A model generated the notes under the pieces. The model ran no database searches. It was not told where the DNA came from and saw only the letters and a list, made by a program, of their open reading frames with translations. Below, in pieces: positions 45,610 to 58,099 of a DNA stretch of 64,000 bases; position 1 is the stretch's first letter, and every line of letters starts with the position of its first letter. This stretch comes from Aldrovandia affinis. Its lineage: Eukaryota; Chordata; Actinopteri; Notacanthiformes; Halosauridae. The stretch is taken from positions 1,541,178 through 1,605,177 of the forward strand of contig JAINUG010000209.1 in the NCBI GenBank assembly GCA_029706075.1, given 5' to 3'. The position numbers and the translations under genes are program-made.

Positions 45610-46017
45610 CTTGCCATCTAAGGGGTTAATTGGGGCTAAACCATGCCAGGAAAATGCAACCTTCATGAAGCCTACATTTACTCAAGTCTTTCCTTTGCTT
45701 TGGCAGTCACTTGTATGTATTTCACAACACATCCCCAAATTGGCCTGTCCAGCTAAATGAAACTAAAGCACTGTCTCAAGAAGCATGAAATCAAATCCTG
45801 CCTATGCCAGTGCCAACTGTGGCCAGAAATCCCACAGGTCACCTAGAGAGGGAGGTATACTTTGTCTCGTTGTCCAATAGAGATCCCTCTGGTCATTCAG
45901 TGCCTGCAGTCTGACTGTGCCAGCCGCACTAGGTGGGCCGTCTTCCAGCAGAATGGCTGTGCAGCTCAGCTGGTGCACTGTAGAGTGAAAAGAAGCAGCA
46001 GCTGGCTGCATGCTTGC

Positions 46018-47988
46018 TGGAGGACACACACAATCATTTTTGCTCTCCCGAGTACATAGAGAATGTGGCACAATGGGACAGACGTTTAACTATTGCAGTT
46101 GGGCATTCCAAGTTGGGGACTACAGAAAAATGGGCTTAAAAATTCAAAGAAACATGGCTGCCACAAACTATAGAATTTTACCCAATTTTGTGATGATACG
46201 TGAAACACTTCAACTACCTCTCCTATATCATTAGACATACTTCATCTGATTTTATTGTTGAATTCTGCTTTCAAAATGTATCCAAATATAATTTATACAG
46301 CAAATAAAATAGCTGCTATGAGCTCATCAATAAATGGCAATGGTTCCCTTTTTCTCATGACCTACTGGGCCAATTTTGGTGAAAATTTGGGGTAGCATAA
46401 TTTAGTTTCAGCTGCCCGTCTTTACCATTAAAAATAGGCAGCATTATAGAATAAAATGTCAACATTTATGCTTAACATAGGTATCTGTTACATCTGCCTT
46501 CAGCATGACATCAGCATTGCAAAAACAATATAACCTACCGAAGTATATGGCATTCAGTTGACACAGCTGAATCAACTGGCTGTCATTCAAAACACTACAA
46601 CACCCACAATGCCAATGACTATGGCACTTTTGTGCCTCTGCCCCGGGGTTGCTGCTTGCAGCTTTACTTTGAACACATTTGTTCTTTCTCAGATGGAAAG
46701 AAGCTAACACAAGAGAAGGAAGGAAATTGTATCAGTATATCCATTGATGATTCAGTGATTCAGATTCTCTATATTTTGCCTCAATTTCAGTATTACACAG
46801 GTTTCCTAAAATGACTTCCTATGATCCTTATCCCAAATAAGGAGGCTACATTCTCAAAGGTGTGTACGTGTGGGATGTGGAAGATCCCCTACCACAGCGT
46901 GTCTCATGCACATCATATAGAAAATCACATACATCCTGGTAATGCCACTTCTTCCCCAATGCTCTGCCACTCTAGCAGATGAATGACATTTGTGAGAGTG
47001 TGGGGTTTCTCTTTTACAGTCTCTCTGAGTTGAGAATTGTGTGGCTGGGGCAAGACAACATTCCACATTCCAGGGGAAAATAGAGTTACAGGTTAGAGTT
47101 CACATCCACCAATGTGTCTTAGGCTCCAGCTTGTGACCAGAGGAGAGCAGAAGCGGGAAGGTATATTATCAGTCAGTGATACTGAGTGATAGGACATCCT
47201 ATTGGTCAGCAATTCTGAGAGAGAAGAGATCCTATTGGTCTGTGATACTGAGGTAGAGAATTCCCTCCCACCATAAATGTCCCTATGTTCCTATTGGTTG
47301 GTCAAGCACAGCTATCTACCTCGTTGCTGTTCTTCCTTCCCCGAGACAGTGGTGCTCTTGTCCAGAAGGGCTCACCATTACAACAGCAACTGGATGCATT
47401 GTCTGCTGAATTGGGTTGTTTGTGGAAGCAATTAAAGTAGAACAGTTACATTAGGACAGGGCTACCCAAACATGGCCTAATCTGGGCCTTACCCATGTTG
47501 GTTGGTTTTATCTTTATCAGTTAAGGTTATTTAAAGCATTGTGTTTAAATGCTTCCCTGATTAATCCTTTAACTAATTTCAGCAGAATGCTGGCTCGGCT
47601 CATTTGTCATTGTATCTCAGGCAGGTGTTTAATTTCAGTAACCAGGTGTACACCAGGTGTTCAGCATTTAGGACCCCTGTGTGATTTCACTTGTCATTCA
47701 ATCATTTAATAAACTCAACCAAATGTAACCTCCTTCTAAACGTATAGAACTGCTCAGATATTTTAAAGTCCTTAAATGAACATTGGATATTAATTCTTCA
47801 TGTCACAAACATATCCATTTCTGACATAGTGTGGCCTTTGAGGGGAAATTGTCAGAAGCACTGGTTTCTTTTTGTAAGTGTGTACTGTTCTTCAATAATT
47901 TACCACTGGAGGGCAGACTCCCACCATGGGAGAAATAGGTAGCTACCACACAAAGTACACCATCCCTAATCTAAAATGCAAGTGTAGG
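46018..47988. other. Spacer between Arm 1 and Arm 2
   Basis: Sequence with no counterpart in the arms. Frames are short and unremarkable; I see no gene, element ends or tandem repeat. It is the centre of the large inverted repeat. Confidence 0.6.
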
Positions 47989-48329
47989 TTAACAGCTCAA
48001 ACTATGGACAGGAAGCTTGGACAAGAAATGTGATGAGAAAACGTAACTCAGTGATGCTGGCTAGATAGTAAGATAGGCTTTAAAATCCACAAGTGTCGAA
48101 CAAAAGCTTGATAAACAGAGAAAGCATTAGGCCACAATCAGACTCTTCGATTTATAAATCAATCAGTCCCTGAAAAGGGCGTAAGAACATAGGCAAGGTG
48201 TGTCACAGGGTCACAATCTCTTTTCATCAGCCTAAATTACTAACTTTGCAGCAGCAGTGAATACATATACAGTTGTGTGTATGGTACAGTTATTGTTTTG
48301 GCTTAATGTAATATAGAGGCTAACAGGTA

Positions 48330-48967
48330 TAAATGAAATGTAAAAAAAGAAAAAAACTGTGTTCAATACGCACTATTGGCAGCTATATAAGAACCTGCCA
48401 TTAAGACGTTTTTGTTCTTCACTTTGTTCTCTCATTTTTAGAAATCCACAAAAGTACTATGCTCCCATGTCACTATTTTGACCATCTCTTGCACAGGGGA
48501 CAATGCAGCTGAGTGTGCACTACCTCTAACATGTTGTTCTGCAAGCCATTGACTATTACCCTCACTGTTAGCCACACAGTACACTACAGGAGAGCAAGGA
48601 GAGGCCCAACTCTCATTGATGACAACTGGCAACACATAGTTGCTTGCGATAAAGACAGTAAGGGTTGTAAGCAAAATTGTACTCCCCTAGTGTGCTGTAA
48701 ACTGTACTGCACTTCAACAGCACAGAAAAGGGAACAGCGCCAAGGTAATGTATGTCTTTAGGATGTTGTGATGTTTTGTTGTTGTCATTTGATGTTTATA
48801 GTGTATTATACATGGTGTTCTGTGTGTATGTTGTATAGTGTGTGGGTATGCACCTTGTATAGCGTTTAATGTGTATGCCTTCTTTTTTTGTTACCATGAA
48901 GCACTGTTGTACGCGAGGTACATTTCTGTGAAAACAGACAATAAAGATATCTAATCTAATCTAATCT
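48330..48967 (+). other. Conserved transcript-like segment, Arm 2
   Basis: TATATAA at 48,384-48,390, a frame with ATG at 48,531 (MLFCKPLTITLTVSHTVHYR…) ending at 48,761, AATAAA at 48,940-48,945 and an (ATCTA)n-like end at 48,948-48,967. Retroposed elements often end in such short repeats after the poly(A) signal. No protein family is recognised. Confidence 0.4.
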
Positions 48968-49560
48968 TTTGCAAGACAGTAAACAGCATTGTTCTGTATT
49001 TCTGCAGGACAGTAAACGGCACTGTCCCATTTACTGTCCTATTCTTGCAGGACACAAAACTGTACACAGATTTCAGAATCTGGGGAAACAGTGTTCCATA
49101 ACAGTATCTATATTAGTATCTGTCTTAATCAAGTAAAGAAACGCTGCTGTTCTTTGGGTCTTAGTTTATTAAATTATTGTAAACGTTTCATTTAACACAA
49201 AATGACAATGTGGAACCAGCAACGGGATAGCGGGATAACTGCAACCTGGAAAATAACGTCCGTTAACAGGGGTGCAAATTTGGTCTGATAGGTAGGGGGG
49301 ACCAACATCAGCAATGGCCAGTGCTTCTCAAAAAAATGCAAATGCAAAACAAGGCTACAAAAAAAGCCTACAATTCAAATTCTCTTAGTTACACCATACT
49401 AATGGCTTGTATATGAATATCAAAAAACAAAACAAACAACATTATTAACAGGAAAATAACACATTTATTAATACAAAGAGCACAAGGGTAAAGTTCAGTG
49501 CATACTTCTAATGAGCCCTAATGTGATGTTCTTTTCTTATTGTATCTGACCTCATCCGTC

Positions 49561-49561
<1 letters not shown>

Positions 49562-49649
<88 letters not shown>
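49562..49649. repeat. (GT)44 microsatellite, Arm 2
   Basis: Eighty-eight bases of alternating TG. The open frames through it on both strands are trivial products of the repeat. Confidence 0.95.
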
Positions 49650-49650
<1 letters not shown>

Positions 49651-50364
49651 ATGGAATGGTGCATTAAGGTCCTGGTTGGTGATGAGCAGTCTTTAACATT
49701 TATATTTGAGCGAGATAAGAGGTGTCTGTGGGACTGTGTGGAGTGTCTGGAAAGCATGTAAAAAAATGATCAGACATTTTAAATTTGACTTGAATACCCG
49801 AGTAACGGAGATAGTTAATTAATTAAACAGGGTTATGGATTATTTCTAATGCATGTCATTCCCAGTACTTTTGTTTGCCACTGAGGATTTGAAATGCAGA
49901 TGCTTGAGTTTGAATGAAAAACCTGACAGCATTTCTCCACCCATGTGGAACCCACCATTGCAACAAACATGGGTGTTTTAAACACTGTAGGCACCAAATC
50001 CACTTTTGTATTGTTCGGTAATCTTTACACATTTTGTTTTTTTTTCACATGTAACGTCTACATAATTATTAATTTATTCGACTATTAATTTAATAGAATA
50101 TAAATACTCTGTACTTGTTAAAAACTGATTTTTAAAAAGACCATCACCTGCAATGACATGCAAATCAGATGTTACCAGTAATGTGAAAATATGGGTAGTG
50201 TTTATCGATGCCAAAACACAAACAACATTTTGTCTGATCATCACGTATGCAGATAGATACTGGGCAAATGTCTATTTTAATGCTAAAAGGAATTGTCCAG
50301 ATTGTGAATGAATGAGATGAGAAGCGGGGCCAGAGATTATGATGTGCGCATTCGCGAGGCAAGC

Positions 50365-50533
50365 AGATCAGGTGGGAATGCACCTCAATGTAAAACGTGT
50401 TTGTAATGTTGAAAATAATTGCTAAAATCATGTCTCATCTCCCCTATGCTCCAATAAACATTTAGCCAAACCCTTTTGCTGACATAAGCGTTATTTTAGT
50501 TTGTTAAATGCTGCAGAATTAAGGTAGAGATCA
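50365..50533. other. 157-bp segment between AGATCA repeats (Arm 2 only)
   Basis: AGATCA at 50,365-50,370 and 50,528-50,533 flank 157 bp that Arm 1 lacks at the site where its Harbinger element sits. Either an insertion with a 6-bp duplication in Arm 2, or loss in Arm 1 by recombination between the hexamers. Confidence 0.6.
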
Positions 50534-51018
50534 GAATGTGTGCCAATAGACAGAATTCCAGTGGAATTCATAGTTGAAACCACGTTTCTCCACAGTTCGA
50601 CGTAAGAAAACCTATTTGATCAAATTTCAGTTATGAAGTTACTCTGACTAATTTCTAGCATAGTTTTGAGTAAATTCTAGAATAGTTTTTTTCTATTTCT
50701 TGAAAAGTTTCACTTTTGGAGATACAAGGTTTTCTACCGACAGCCACGATATGCTTCATGAAGGACGAAGATAGGCTTATTCAACTGAATGCGGTGCCTG
50801 AACTGATGGTGGGCACGACACAAAAACTTGTTTGATTTATGGATGAATGCAACTATAGTAGGGTGTTGGGTTCACTTAAAAATGCATTAATATACTAACT
50901 GAGCTAGTTAGTTAGCCAGTTATCTGTCCCAAATGCACCTGACCTTATATAGGCTACAGGCTGGGGCTAGTTAAAAAAAGAAGAAGAGTAAAACCGATCA
51001 ATAGGCTACTGTATTATT

Positions 51019-51090
51019 ACTCACATCATCATTATATTTCCTTGTTTTGGGGGATCCAAAAAAGGACAGCAAATTAAGCTGCCTTTTCAT
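51019..51090 (-). pseudogene. hAT-like N-terminal exon relic, Arm 2
   Basis: Counterpart of 35,534-35,605: MKRQLNLLSFFGSPKTRKYN then DDV and the donor-like GTGAGTAA. Two residues differ from Arm 1. Confidence 0.45.
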
Positions 51091-51457
51091 TTTGAACTTC
51101 AGCGCATCCAGTGGTGTAAGTAAGTTAAAAATGTTTTTAATTCATGCAATTTAACCGAATTTCGCAACGTAATGACCAATAGGGTAGGCGGTGGGTTTGC
51201 ATGTTTACCGTTGTCGACCCCATTAATGAAATCATTAGTTCCGCTTGCACAACGTTCCTATTTTTTGAGAGTTTTTTTTGGGGGAGGCAGGGGTTAGATT
51301 GCTAACAAGAAGGGGTGGTTGTAGAATGTATTGTCAGTGTGGGAATTTTTAAATATCGGTTGGGCTGTCCAATTTGAAATCACAGTGCAAAATTGCCGTT
51401 CTATTTGTCTTATCTTGTACCAATACTCTGACGTGTGACGTAATAAGTGAGAATATC

Positions 51458-51567
51458 GCGCAAACTATGATTGTCCCTACCGTGTATTAATGCATATCTT
51501 GTAAATCGCTCTGGATAAGAGCGTCTACTAAATCAAATGCTTAAAATGTAAAATGTAGAATGTAATG
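51458..51567 (+). repeat. L2 tail fragment, Arm 2
   Basis: GCGCAAACTATGATTGTCCC to AAATCGCTCTGGATAAGAGC and AAAATGTAAAATGTAGAATG. Counterpart of 35,069-35,170. Confidence 0.75.
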
Positions 51568-52379
51568 TTAAGCCTAATACGAGAGTGATGTCATCCTGAG
51601 TCATGAGTTGCAGCAGGTGGACATATTCTGTCGCAGCAGCTGTGGACGATAGGAGACGGTTTGAACTTTCTCGTTGACAATATTTAATTTGTTGTGCGTA
51701 ATTGACCCCAAAGTAAGTAGGGAATACCTTTATTCTTGTTTCTCGTTAAAATTAGAACTTGTGTGAGAAAACAAGACGTTGACATATTTATACTAATCTG
51801 TGAGAAATGTTTTACCCCCAAGTGCAGGGGGATGATTGTTAGCTACCAGAATAGAAGACAATTCTATATGCACAGGTCTGTATGCTGAGATCTTACTTAG
51901 TTTCACTTAATTAAGCTGTTTCATAATATTTCTCTAAATAAATTAAAGACTGAACTGATTTCCAGTGGAAGCCTGTTTCCAATGCTGGCATGGTATAATA
52001 AAAACAAACCATCCAAACTACCAGAATGATTTGATCTTTTAAAAAACATAAATCAAATAACAAAATCAGTATTCTCTAATAATACGATGAAAAAGTATCT
52101 GTTTTAGATTCTTAGATAAGATTCTTACCTCAAACTAATTTACTTCATAAAATGTAGGTTTGTCTTTGCAAATGACCTCAGATCATTTTTTAACACTTTG
52201 CTCTTGTAAAAGACAGAACACCACTCAAAGTTTTTGTTAAATGTAACTCAAAATACTACATGTGCACAGTTCTAACTGAATTATCTTGCATTACTTTTAT
52301 AGTATTTCCATTCATTCTACAACAAATCTACATGACCTCCCATCAAAGCCTATTATTGTCCAATGCAAGGAATAATTTT

Positions 52380-52990
52380 AGGAACGTTGAGAGAGAAGTC
52401 AAATTATAATAGTCTTGTTTCCTTTGGGCCTAACAAATTCAACCATGTCTAAGGACTTGTTTATTGCCTTCTCATGTGCCAAAATTACCAAATAATTTTT
52501 TTATTTTTCTCAAATGATGGAAAGGCGTTCAATCTCGACAGTGTCGAGAAGGAACTCTCATATGATGCTGAATACACACCAATTACCAGTGCACTCACAT
52601 ACAATTTATTCATACTCTGGAAATGCCACCTTATGCTCGGGCAGATGTTTGCTTACAGTAGAGAGGTCTACATCACCGGGGAACATCTTCAGCAACAGGT
52701 TTTGCAACACAAATTTAATTTCTCATGCTCACGCTATCTATTGTACTACCAGCAAGCAACTGTAACGGACTCAAAAGGGTGCCATCAAGAAATGCATCAG
52801 ATATGGGCAGGAGGCAAGATGATTCTTTCATCAGATCAAACTTTTTGGGGAAAATCTATTTTCCATTTTAGCAATGGCACTGTTGAGAATGTTCAACAGG
52901 GATCTCTTCAGTGATTGACTGGGAGTAATTGTTGGACTGTCAGAATCTGTATATCCCACAGTGGAAGAACAACACTGTTAGCCAAAGACC
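52380..52990 (-). pseudogene. hAT C-terminal domain relic, Arm 2
   Basis: Inverted counterpart of 33,620-34,200, with the same ESSFSTLSRLN-like block and scattered differences. Confidence 0.5.
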
Positions 52991-53046
52991 TGTTCATTGT
53001 CCTTTTTCTTTCTTTTAACATATATGGTCATTCTAGACAATAGCCT

Positions 53047-53207
53047 ACCTGGTTCTGTGTGGCTCAGTAGCTGGAGAATGGAGCTGACAACACTTAGGTT
53101 GTGGATTTGATTCCCATTGGGAAGACATGCACTGAAAAATATATGCATTCACTAATGTAAGTCACCTTTGATAAAAGCATCTGCTAAATGGAATATGTAT
53201 TTTAATT
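53047..53207 (+). mobile_element. tRNA-derived SINE with L2 tail, Arm 2
   Basis: Counterpart of 33,388-33,543: tRNA-like head GTGTGGCTCAGTAGCTGGAG and diverged L2 tail ATGTAAGTCACCTTTGATAA. Differences include CpG changes (GTCGCC to GTCACC). Confidence 0.7.
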
Positions 53208-53739
53208 TGTAACAAGGATAGCCTATAAAGATGAAGACTTTTCCCAGGCTCCAATTAACTTGCCACCTAAAGTTATCAATTAACTTGACACCTTAAAATA
53301 AGTTAGGCCTAACCAGGTTATCCTAATCATGGCAGCGGTTCAGATAATCCTTCATTTAAACCAAAGACGCTGTCTGTGTCCACTACGCCGTCCGTGCAGC
53401 TAAGTAGTGCGCCTTAACGCTGCTGTGTAGGCAAACTTAAACTTATTGTATGTGCTACCCCAAGCGGTTGTACACTTCCCCAAAAAACTGAATGAAAATA
53501 TCTAAAAGCAATCAAATTCTACAGGGTTGTTTCTAAAAAAAAGACCTAGGCATCCACTGGTGTCTATCTAAATTGGTTACATGGTTTTAGCCAGTCACAT
53601 GCCATACTGTATGGGGTTTGTTTTTACTATACAATAACACCTCTTCTACAGATATAAGAGGAAAATGAATTCTAAGATTTAAAATGTTTTTTGTGGTTCC
53701 TGCATCAGATAATTGTGTACCCTTTCAGGGTGTAATTCA

Positions 53740-53960
53740 GCCCCCATTTTCCTTGGCTTGGCTGGAAAGGTCTTGCCATTTTTTTCTGACATCCATCCCA
53801 GTCCTAAACGGCTCACTGCAAGCAGTTAGTTTGCTTGCAATGTCATCCCATTTTTTTCAGTGTTGGAGAGACTCCCTATTTATACCTTTCCCTGTAATGG
53901 TATTCTTCAAAATGTACTGTTATAATTATCTGTAACTATTTCTAATCCATTTACATCATG
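53740..53960 (-). pseudogene. Harbinger-type Myb-like domain relic, Arm 2
   Basis: The minus strand reads KWDDIASKLTACSEPFRTGM, DVRKKWQDLSSQAKENGG and a stop. The V-R-K-K-W-Q-D-L block is the third-helix motif of Harbinger Myb-like proteins and is complete here, unlike in Arm 1. Upstream frames are broken. Confidence 0.6.
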
Positions 53961-54219
53961 CCAATGTCCCAAAAAACAAACTAGATGTTGCAGAGATTTG
54001 TAAATCGATTGTTTCATTATCGACTTGCTTTGCTTTTTCCCAGACTGGTGCTGGGGCAGAGTTAACTAAGAAGCTGTTAAACTCACATGTAAAATACCAG
54101 CTAATGACGGCTTTTGAGAAACCCATGCAGAAGTTGCACATACCTTTCCTACATTCATCGTAAAGTCGCACGTTGATCTCTAACGTTCATCGTTTTCAGG
54201 AAACCCACCTCTGATCACT

Positions 54220-55165
54220 TACATACAACATTATAATTGAATAAGCAATTAGCTCTACTACGTGCAAACATCTTTCTTGATTGATCTGAATACAGCCCAT
54301 TTCAAGTGTCACCCCAGATATTTTCACTATTTACGGTTTTGTTACTTATTTGGTTTTAATAATAGTTTATTATGTATAGTAATAGTATATTAACAGAACA
54401 CTTTCTCCAGTGTTACATGACCCCATAGGGCAGAAATCTATAATGAAGTCCACTGGACTAAAGAATTAATACAAATTTATAAAGAATAGCAGGAGAAGCC
54501 TATAAGAATAAAATAATATGAATAAAAAGCACCACTTTGTACTTTTACAATATGATCAAAATGAGGCGTCTGAGGGGGAAAAGTGAGATAAGTGGTACAA
54601 AAAACAGACAAAATCAGCAGAAATGTGTGTAATAAACCATGGAACACACTACCAGCTATCACACTAAAAACATACAAAACAACCTTTCCATTGACAAGCA
54701 CCATGACTTTGTACTAACCATGATTTTTTAATATTACCACTACAATGTATAAAAAACAACAACTGGTTACTATTTTATAGGTCTTGGATTTGTAAAGGAC
54801 AGCTGTCCTGGTGGAGGTGACAGAAAATAGCACTTCACCAAAATACACAACCAATTTACTACATTATTTCTGTTTTAATTGCCTGTCCCCTCCTCCTAAG
54901 TACTGTACAAACACTGCATGAAATGGATTAAATGGGGTTTTGTAGCTGTATATTAACAACCATTCACGTGGGACCAAACCACACTTAATGACTGGTGAGT
55001 GAAATTAATAATTTCACCCACCCTGCTAAGTGCCAATGGGATTGTGTTGACATGTCTAATCAGCCCAAAATTCAACCCCTCCACATTCACACTTTATAGC
55101 AGCTCAATCAGTATTAGTGTAATCAAACAAACTGTGCCATTTATAATGTAGCACTTACAATAAAA
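54220..55165. other. 3' flank of trihelix gene, Arm 2
   Basis: Inverted counterpart of 31,440-32,400. Nothing coding is supported. Confidence 0.45.
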
Positions 55166-55261
55166 ACATTGCCTTACTCAGATCCTTGCTCCATTTTCCT
55201 TCCTAACCTCCTGATTTCAGTTTGTTCCTTGGACCCCTCCCCTGGCCCCGCCCACCCTGCC

Positions 55262-57625
55262 TCACTGCCTGTCTGCCAGCCGCTGCAGCAGCGTGATAAT
55301 GGTGTCCTGCTTGGAAGAAATCAGTTCCAGGGCAGTGGCCATGCGACCCATGGCATCCACCATCTTCCCCTCCCTCTTCTCCCGGCGCCTCTCGCGTGCC
55401 TCGCAGCGGCTCACACGCTCCTCCTCCGCCCGGCCCCGCTCCTCCTGCCCTGTGAGGAAGCCGCGCAGGAGGGTGGTGCGCTCCTCCGCCTGCCTGTGCT
55501 GCTGGGCCAGGAAGGAGGCTGCTGTGTCTGCCGGCGCCCGCCGCAGCTTCTGGCGCACCCTCAGCCGGCCCAGCCTGGCGGGGGACTTACGGGAGGGGGA
55601 GGGGGCCGGGTGGCGTGCGTCCGTGTTGCTGGGCGTCTTAGAGGAGGTGTTGAGGGTGATAGGGGGTGGGAGGGGAGGGGGATGAGGGTGGGGATTTGGG
55701 CGCAGGTGGTGATAAGCCCCCCTGGGAGCAGGCCGGGCTTGACCCTTCCGCTCCCACTCATGGGCAGTTGCTGCTCGGCCGCCGTCTCCTTGGCGACGTT
55801 CGCCATGTTGACCAGCGTTGCCGAGGTGTTGGCGGCGCTCTGGTTGCCAATGGTGCTTCCCAGCATGGCGTCCATCATCTTTACAAAGGGGGCAGAAGTA
55901 CAGGGAGGAACAAAAACAGGAACAAGAGAGGAAAAAAAAAGAGAGGGAGGGGAGGAGATATGTGGTCTTTTTAAATGTACTGTCAATCTATTTTTTACAG
56001 AATTATGCATTTATTCCTTTTAAAAATATATATTTTTAACATTGGCATTTTTAACATTTAACAACTTTGCCAGTTCTTAGTGGCATCAGGCACACACTGC
56101 CATATTCACATTGCCCTGGCGATAGCCCCAGCAGTACCTCAAAGTACTCCCAGGAGGTCTTGGCCTGGCCGGTCTCCCTGCTCCTGTCCTTCACCCTCTT
56201 GTAGGTGAGGATGAGGTTGTTCCACTTGCGGCGGATCCTCTCCACCGGCAGGCAGTAGCCCTGGCTCTCCAGCTCCTTCTGCACGCTGTGGAAGAGCTGC
56301 GCCCGGTCCCGTGAGCCGTACATGTTCCAACGGCGCCCCATCCCCTCAATCAAGTAGACGATGGTCTGGTAAGTGAACTCTGAGGTAGATACCTTCTCTG
56401 GCGTGACCACTGGCAGATTCATATTTGGCAGGGGGGCTGTAGGGAGATGAACGTTTAAGACATCTCACCTTGTCCGCAACAACAGCCACTATGCTGATGC
56501 TGCTGTTTCGAATGCTACTTAGAGCACCGTTGTAATGGTCTTTTTGAAATCATGGCAGTTCCTCACAATCATTTTCTCAATATATTTACTCAAAGTATTA
56601 ATGGTTGCTTTATGGTCTACCTGAAATTTTAAACTTATAAACTTAGTGGGACCATGGAGGATTTGACGGATCCATTGATTTTTGGAACTCACCTGGGGCA
56701 ATCTTGAAGATTGTTTTGCCGTCCGTTGAGGTGGTGGATATGACTCTATCGGCGCTAACAGGATCTGATGAGTTCAAATAAATGAATTAATAAAAGCACA
56801 TCTGATGTCTGATCATCATCATTGACCGATCAACATGTAATGTAACTGTAATGTAACATCAGACAGAAATACTTCACCTCAAATGTTAAACTGCATGTGA
56901 ATAACCACTGAATGTACTATGCACAGGTCATTATATGATATTATTGGTTTATCTGAAAAGTAATTATAAAAAGTATTATTATTGTATATAAGGACAATTA
57001 TATAGTACAATTCGTTTATCTAAAAACAAAAACAACCTACTGTGCCCTAAATTCTTAACACTATTTTTACATCAAAAGCAGAGTTCCGATTTCAACTCGC
57101 ATACACAAATGCCACGATTCCATAGCTGGATGGTCGGGGGCAAATTATGAGTTACCTCAACAACCAAGAAAATGTAATCGGTGGATTATAACATGCAAAC
57201 TACGTGCAAACTCTTCCAAGCTGTAGCTATACTTTAATAATATAATAATAATATTATTATTATTATTATTACTACTTTCGCTAGGTTACGTTAACGTAAA
57301 TGATTCACACTGTGATCAAGGTGAGTGCTCCCGTGGTAAGCTTAGTGCAAATGTATATTTCTTTAGCTAGCTAACGTTAACTAACAATAAAAAGCTAGCG
57401 AAAGTAGGGGGACTCACATAGTAGGATGGGAGCAGCGGCAGTGGACATTTGGACAGACTGTAGTAGATGCTCGTGCTGCTCGCCTCCAGACACGTCAGAC
57501 TCGGGATCTGCAAGCACGGAACCGTCTTGGCTGATGCACAGCTGCGATGATTCGTCTTCGTTTTTGCACAGCTGCGACGACTCGTTCTCCGCCAGGGACG
57601 ATTCATTTGTCGATATGTTGTCCAT
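55262..57625 (-). CDS. Trihelix (Myb/SANT-like) gene, Arm 2 copy
   Basis: The exon layout is identical to the Arm 1 copy on the opposite strand: 57,418-57,625, 56,693-56,764, 56,138-56,436 and 55,262-55,878, all with GT…AG borders. Exon 3 is 15 nt longer than in Arm 1 and adds five codons (TSEFT) after EKVS, just before the trihelix domain (YQTIVYLIEGMGRRWNMYG; RRKWNNLILTYKRVKDRSRE). Exon 4 is again 617 nt, but the missing base lies in the C/T run near 55,662-55,681. Here the C-run that is short in Arm 1 has its full length, so RKSPARLGRLRVRQKLRRAP reads through into the charged C-terminus. Role as for Arm 1: probable nuclear DNA-binding protein, target unknown. Confidence 0.75.
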
Positions 57626-58099
57626 TCTCTTACACACCGTACAGCTACCTTATTAGCGAAACTGAATTTATTGAGATAAGTTGTCGTGAGATTTAGAAAA
57701 AATATCCGCAAGCGTTGTAATTTGTTGCGTGAATGTCAGATTTGCAAGCCACCAAGCTTTACCACGCACCGCTTGCTTTATATTGCTTGCTAGCTAGCTA
57801 GCGCGGGAATAGTTTTTGTAACAACTTTTTTGCCTTTGCGCTTCTAATTTTCTGTCCACCATTATAATTTTAATTACAATGCAGTTTTGTCAACATACAG
57901 GTGATTGTTTCCGATTCCTCTGTTGTATTGCTGGTCCTTTGTTCAATAAACCGTTGTTTAATTTGTCTGTTGTGGAGGTCAATAATGGCTGCGTTCTTTA
58001 CTGAGTGTCTGCGCAACTCTGCTGCGCAATTCTGGGTAGGGATTCGCTGCTGGTGTCTGTGGTGACGTATTACGCAGGGCCTGCATGAACACAACGCAG

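Larger units (their letters stand above)
26368..46017 (+). repeat. Arm 1 of large inverted/tandem duplication
   Basis: Nearly every line of this 19.65-kb segment has a reverse-complement counterpart in 47,989-60,307 (matching 44,792 to 26,368) and 60,307-64,000 (matching 46,017 to about 42,050). Agreement by eye is high, with scattered substitutions and small indels. Arm 1 carries about 7 kb of arm-specific insertions, so the ancestral unit was about 12-13 kb. It contains one trihelix gene. Confidence 0.9.

Noticed and set aside
49518-49761. Open frames of repeated His-Thr or Cys-Val (also 63,302-63,599)
   Set aside because: They are translations of the GT/CA microsatellite and have no protein evidence.
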